A stretch of DNA of 64,000 bases from the NCBI RefSeq assembly GCF_009746715.1, contig NZ_VRKW01000003.1:434001-498000 (forward strand), written 5' to 3'. This stretch comes from Ketobacter sp. MCCC 1A13808. Its GTDB lineage: Bacteria > Pseudomonadota > Gammaproteobacteria > Pseudomonadales > Ketobacteraceae. This document shows positions 61,116 to 64,000 of the stretch, one piece after another. The position numbers were made by a program, and so were the translations under genes. Each line of letters opens with the position of its first letter. Within the stretch, counting starts at the first letter, position 1. The notes beneath the pieces are model-generated. The model saw nothing but the letters and a program-made list of their open reading frames with translations, did no database searches and was not told the DNA's origin.

Positions 61116-61577
61116 TTAGTTCAGATTTATCTGATAAGTCGTAAACTTACTACCATGAATCTCGGAGTGAGAAATGTTTATGGCCATTCTAGCCAAGTAC
61201 CTATTTTCTCGACGAGTATGCAGCAAATTTATAAATATATCTTTGTGCCCAAGCTCTTTAGCCCATGCCATTAGATCAGCAAATACGCGTTTCCCTTTAC
61301 CCCAGGCGGCATGATCCAAGACGATAGCGATCTCGTACTTCTCTAACTCTAGTTGTATGCCGCACCAACCTATGAGTTTTCCTTCGAACTTTATCGCCCG
61401 AATCTTGCAGCCAGGCGTCGAGTCAACTGACATTTTCAATTCGATCCAATCCCTAATTGAATTCCCATCGAAAAAATCATGCTCAATCAAATGCTCCCTT
61501 ATTCTTTGTCGATTTAGAATAGAGATAAATTCGTTCTCGTCAACGGAATCAAATTTTATGTACTGAAGTTCGTTCAT
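61116..61577 (-). CDS. GNAT-family N-acetyltransferase (cassette gene)
   Basis: A 153-residue GNAT protein of the RimJ/RimL-like type: IRAIKFEGKLIGWCGIQLE, then YEIAIVLDHAAWGKGKRVFADLMAWAK, where the acetyl-CoA loop is WGKGKR. The start was set at ATG 61577 since the upstream extension of the frame passes through an attC site. It is a single-gene cassette, with the attC at 61596 upstream on this strand. The substrate is unknown. Confidence 0.8.
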   Translation of the reverse strand: MNELQYIKFDSVDENEFISILNRQRIREHLIEHDFFDGNSIRDWIELKMSVDSTPGCKIRAIKFEGKLIGWCGIQLELEKYEIAIVLDHAAWGKGKRVFADLMAWAKELGHKDIFINLLHTRRENRYLARMAINISHSEIHGSKFTTYQINLN

Positions 61578-61595
61578 GCTCGTCACTAAAGAATC

Positions 61596-61695
61596 CGTTG
61601 ACGCTCGCAACACTGGCGCAGTGTAGTGGAGCAGTTTTGGTGGTACAAGCGAAGCGCACCAACAAAACTGCGTCCAGTGCTTGCGCTTGTTATGC
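61596..61695 (-). repeat. attC site, 100 bp
   Basis: CGTTGAC (61596-61602) and GTTATGC (61689-61695) frame a long palindrome in which AGTTTTGGTGGT pairs with CACCAACAAAACT around ACAAGCGAAGCG. Outer arms include CGCAACACTGGCGCAG and CTGCGTCCAGTGCTTGCG. Confidence 0.92.
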
Positions 61696-61747
61696 ATCTG
61701 CGTGTATCGTTGTACAAAATATTTGTACAAAACCTGGAAAACAAGCG

Positions 61748-61978
61748 ATGCTGACTGTCAATATAAGCGAGCTTAGAGCCAACCTATTGAAATATCTAGA
61801 AAAAGCGAGTCATGGCGAGCAAATCACTGTCACTACAAACGGTAGGGTTCTTGCGACCATAGCCCCTCCATCAGATAGAAAAGCTATGGCGAGAAAACAG
61901 CTTAGTGAACTGTCTGCTACTGCCAAAATTCAAGATGTAACCAGTCCGTTAGATGATCAATGGGATTCTATGTTGTGA
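61748..61978 (+). CDS. Phd/YefM-type antitoxin (cassette gene)
   Basis: A 76-residue antitoxin: MLTVNISELRANLLKYLEKASHGEQITVTTNGRVLATIAP is the Phd/YefM DNA-binding and dimerisation fold, and the C-terminal PLDDQWDSML is the toxin-neutralising tail. The ATG at 61748 was chosen because the frame upstream runs through an attC. It precedes and overlaps the PIN toxin. It is on the plus strand, opposite to the other cassette genes, so it must have its own promoter in the short space after the attC. Confidence 0.88.
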   Translation: MLTVNISELRANLLKYLEKASHGEQITVTTNGRVLATIAPPSDRKAMARKQLSELSATAKIQDVTSPLDDQWDSML

Positions 61979-62370
61979 TTCTGCTAGATACCTGTGCAAT
62001 CATCTGGGATGCACTTGATCAGTCAAAACTAACTAAAAAAGCCAGAACTGCCATTGAAAAAGCGGATGCTCACAACGCCCTAATAATCTCGGACATTTCA
62101 ATCTGGGAGATAGCAATGCTGATTAAACGTTCGCGCCTAGAAGTCGACACAACCGCGGCAAATTTCATTAATCTCTTCTTAGAATCACGCAATATATCTG
62201 TCGTTTCGATATCACCCGAAATCGCGGAATTATCAACTAACTTCGGGCCTGAAATAAATAATGATCCCGCCGATAGAATTATCGCTGCAACCTCCGTCAT
62301 TCATAATGCTCAGCTAGTTACTGCAGATTCCAACCTGAGGGAATCTACTATCGTTGATACACTTTGGTAA
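61960..62370 (+). CDS. vapC: VapC-like PIN-domain toxin (cassette gene)
   Basis: A 136-residue PIN nuclease: ILLDTCAIIWDAL with the first catalytic aspartate, ISDISIWEIAMLIKRSRLE with the conserved glutamate, and NNDPADRIIAATSVIHNAQLVTADSNLRE with the DxxD-type acidic cluster. PIN toxins cut RNA, often tRNA or rRNA. It overlaps the Phd-like gene by 19 bp from ATG 61960; a GTG at 61975 is an alternative start. The cassette as a whole is inserted in normal orientation but its genes face against the array. Confidence 0.88.
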   Translation: MGFYVVILLDTCAIIWDALDQSKLTKKARTAIEKADAHNALIISDISIWEIAMLIKRSRLEVDTTAANFINLFLESRNISVVSISPEIAELSTNFGPEINNDPADRIIAATSVIHNAQLVTADSNLRESTIVDTLW

Positions 62371-62388
62371 TGCATAATATTGCATTGC

Positions 62389-62436
62389 CAAGCTGTAGAA
62401 CAATTAACTTAAAAGCAAGTCGCTTCCTACAGCTTG
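62389..62436. mobile_element. 48-bp mini-element with the ends of the IS1182-type element
   Basis: CAAGCTGTAG (62389-62398) and CTACAGCTTG (62427-62436) form perfect 10-bp terminal inverted repeats around 28 bp. The ends match those of the insertion sequence at 27500-29280, and the left 20 bp is similar as well. The right end lies directly before AACGCC of an attC, exactly as for the full element. It is probably a nonautonomous (MITE-like) derivative. Confidence 0.6.
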
Positions 62437-62547
62437 AACGCCAACAACATGGGACCATGTGTAGTGGAGTGATTTTTGTGGTACAAGCGAAGCGTCACCA
62501 CAAAAATTGCGGAGCGTAACTTGGTCCTGTGCTTGTTTTGGTTATGC
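62433..62547 (-). repeat. attC site, 115 bp
   Basis: CTTGAAC (62433-62439) and GTTATGC (62541-62547) frame a long palindrome with TTTTTGTGGT...ACCACAAAAA arms around ACAAGCGAAGCG. The left core overlaps the end of the mini-element. The stop codon of the ParE gene lies in the right core. Confidence 0.92.
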
Positions 62548-62838
62548 GCGATTTAACCACGTTTGTGGATTTTTCTGGGCGTGTAAAACTGCGATGACAA
62601 CAATAGATTTTTCTTGAACCAAATAAAATATCCTAAAAGGAAACCGCCGAATAGCAGCACACCTGAGATCTCTATAGATTACGCGGTAGTTATGTGGGTT
62701 TCTTTGTATTTTCGAGAACCCCTCTTCAAGACAAAGAATAAAATCATGACCAAGCCCCAGCCTGACCTCTTCGTAGTATGAGAATTGTTTAGCGATATCG
62801 GCTTCCGCTTCACTTCTGATCGATAGCGAATAGCTCAT
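62542..62838 (-). CDS. RelE/ParE-family toxin (cassette gene)
   Basis: A 98-residue ParE-like toxin: LSIRSEAEADIAKQFSYYEEVRLGLGHDFI, then FSKIQRNPHNYRVIYRDLRCAAIRRFPFRIFYLV, the conserved strand-turn pattern, and a C-terminal VIAVLHAQKNPQTW. ParE toxins poison gyrase, RelE toxins cut mRNA on the ribosome; which applies cannot be read. It overlaps the antitoxin gene by ATGA. Its stop is in the attC core, so it is the promoter-proximal cassette of the second array. Confidence 0.9.
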   Translation of the reverse strand: MSYSLSIRSEAEADIAKQFSYYEEVRLGLGHDFILCLEEGFSKIQRNPHNYRVIYRDLRCAAIRRFPFRIFYLVQEKSIVVIAVLHAQKNPQTWLNRA

Positions 62839-63038
62839 TTCGAAGATAAAATTCGGTCTTTTACTTCAGTCCAAGTTGAACCTGGATTCCCATCTTCCGA
62901 GAAGCTTTGAAGTCGCTTGTCGAGCTCTAATTGCTGTGCTTCGGTAAGCTCTATCTCTACACCGCTATTTACCACACTATCCCATAATTGTTCGGCAAGT
63001 AGAATTCTTTCGGAAATGCTAAGTTCTTGAATATTCAT
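62835..63038 (-). CDS. Addiction-module antitoxin (unstable antitoxin family, cassette gene)
   Basis: A 67-residue antitoxin: ELSISERILLAEQLWDSV is the hallmark of the addiction-module proteins (putative addiction module component, PF09720), followed by LTEAQQLELDKRLQSF and the C-terminal STWTEVKDRILS that wraps the toxin. The ATG at 63038 fits the family start; a TTG lies 15 bases upstream. It is the first gene of the two-gene cassette. Confidence 0.88.
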   Translation of the reverse strand: MNIQELSISERILLAEQLWDSVVNSGVEIELTEAQQLELDKRLQSFSEDGNPGSTWTEVKDRILSSK

Positions 63039-63131
63039 AATAAAATGCACCAAATGTACAGCATGATTAAAGAAATTCTATCATATATTAGGGGCTTGTA
63101 TAGACGAGGTTACGGTTGGAACCTTGCCAGC

Positions 63132-63327
63132 ACATAACATTATTATTAAGCCGCATAATCCCACAATCCACTGAAAAATATCTAAATACACAGCTCAATC
63201 CCGCATTTAAATGCAGCACGATGCCGCAAACCATCACAGCCCAGATCGAGCCATCCAATTTTAAATTTAGAATCAATGATTTAATAAGCCACCATGATCC
63301 TTTATCAGCAGAAAACGGCTAAACAGT
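63132..63327 (-). repeat. attI-like flank B at the start of the second cassette array
   Basis: Begins with the core ACATAAC, where the first cassette starts, and runs about 195 bp away from the array. It aligns with flank A (33507-33706) with hardly any gaps; shared anchors are TAACATTAT, TTAAAYGCAGCA, ATCGA-Y-ATCCA and AGAAAACGGCT. A minus-strand frame in this copy (63276 to 63088, TTG start) and a plus-strand frame are both partly preserved in copy A, so it could also be a decayed gene. No integrase is adjacent. Confidence 0.55.
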
Positions 63328-63341
63328 TGATCTAAATAAGC

Positions 63342-63393
63342 AGGCAAACCGCAACCCTGAATTCGTAGGTGGATCTGCGGTTTGCCATTTTTC
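63342..63393. terminator. Bidirectional terminator
   Basis: GGCAAACCGCA (63343-63353) and TGCGGTTTGCC (63376-63386) form a perfect 11-bp stem, followed by ATTTTTCT. It lies 33 bases beyond the stop of the leftward gene at 63426, so it can end that transcript, and its T-run suits rightward transcription too. Confidence 0.8.
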
Positions 63394-63425
63394 TATTGCC
63401 GAACAATGCCCTGGCGCTGGCGGTA

Positions 63426-64000
63426 TCAGAAGGCCCAATAATCTTTAAAGCTAGGGAATATGCCGCGTTTTTTCTGGGATTCCTCGCGCTGGTAACCACC
63501 CGTAACCGCATCCACTACTTCATCGATTTCGGGTTCGGCATCAGGGTCGGCATTTTGCAAAGAAGTGTTGGCTTTGCCCATCAACAACGGATCGTCCCCA
63601 TTCTTGATGCCGTCCTCATCCCGATCCAATGCGATACGAACACCCGTTCCCGGTGGTGCACATTGGTAGTTCAGACTGTTGCTTTGGCTGCGTCCCAGTT
63701 CGCGTAACGCCGCATCGGTTAACGTGCCGGAAACCACGCTGTCGCCGTGGAATTGGCCGTCCTCCATCATCAACCACGCTGCCGCTTGCCCCTCGATTAT
63801 ACCGTGCACGACCAAATCGCATTTGGGTTTGTTGGGGCCGCCTTCCTGCAAGTGAGCCAGGGCCTGCTCGATCGTGAGATCAATTCGTTGATCCGCTGCT
63901 GCTGGGCTGGTGCCATTCAGGGTCTCTTGTTGACCCACGATAGGCGCCATTCCCGTGGGCATCGCTGCCACAAACTGGGTTACGCCTTCCAGACGGTCGG
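63426..64000 (-). CDS. C-terminal part of a secreted EF-hand-like protein (partial)
   Basis: The frame is open to the right edge of the window, so only the last 191 codons are seen. It contains EGVTQFVAAMPTGMAPIVGQ, a helix DLTIEQALAHLQEGG, CDLVVHGIIEGQAAAWLM and the calcium-loop-like DRDEDGIKNGDDPLL. The phrase F-x-PTGMAPIVGQQ occurs at the C-terminus of large secreted, calcium-binding proteins of marine bacteria, as far as I recall; I cannot name the family. A strong terminator follows. Confidence 0.65.
   Translation of the reverse strand, partial: DRLEGVTQFVAAMPTGMAPIVGQQETLNGTSPAAADQRIDLTIEQALAHLQEGGPNKPKCDLVVHGIIEGQAAAWLMMEDGQFHGDSVVSGTLTDAALRELGRSQSNSLNYQCAPPGTGVRIALDRDEDGIKNGDDPLLMGKANTSLQNADPDAEPEIDEVVDAVTGGYQREESQKKRGIFPSFKDYWAF

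Overview
The window looks like chromosomal DNA of a Gram-negative gammaproteobacterium, probably aquatic. The pointers are outer-membrane lipoproteins, an RND efflux system, HD-GYP signalling, a type I-F CRISPR-Cas system and integron-type gene cassettes. I cannot name the genus. No rRNA, tRNA, prophage or plasmid replication gene is visible.

Layout. (1) 1-4.4 kb: a signalling operon of a response regulator with a decayed HD-GYP domain, a membrane histidine kinase and an intact REC/HD-GYP protein. (2) 4.4-12.6 kb: a flavodoxin-like gene, then a five-gene operon with overlapping ends encoding a complete RND efflux pump and its two-component regulator. (3) 12.6-19.8 kb: metabolic and accessory genes on the minus strand (FMN glutamate-synthase-like, SDR, GNAT, ATC-hydrolase-like, MAPEG, GFA, secreted beta-propeller). 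(4) 19.8-33.7 kb: a gene-cassette array, all minus strand, with attC sites between genes and no integrase. Its cassettes carry BrnTA, a Tlde1-like cell-wall enzyme with a membrane partner, HEPN-like proteins, a Rap1a-like immunity protein, a ParA plus RelA/SpoT pair, a P-loop ATPase, a macro-domain protein and an IS1182-family insertion sequence. (5) 33.8-39.9 kb: a START-domain protein, tandem secreted alpha/beta hydrolases, a MORN protein and a lipoprotein. (6) 40.3-50.6 kb: type I-F CRISPR-Cas (cas1, cas2-3, csy1-4) with a 26-repeat array. (7) 50.9-60.3 kb: a sulfotransferase coupled to a 2833-residue surface protein. (8) 60.5-63.3 kb: a second, small cassette array with toxin-antitoxin genes, followed by the end of a secreted protein gene.

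Most interesting observations. The 454-bp gap between cas3 and csy1 hides an antisense mini-CRISPR: two degenerate repeats around a 20-nt guide. The guide matches a site beside a CC PAM just upstream of csy1, and the similarity starts exactly at the repeat-spacer boundary. This is the expected design of a crRNA-like RNA that lets the Csy complex repress its own operon. Second, both cassette arrays begin at the same diverged ~200-bp flank, which starts exactly at the first cassette's core site and may be a relic attI. Third, several cassettes hold candidate defence or toxin-immunity modules, of which the ParA plus RelA/SpoT pair is the least explained.
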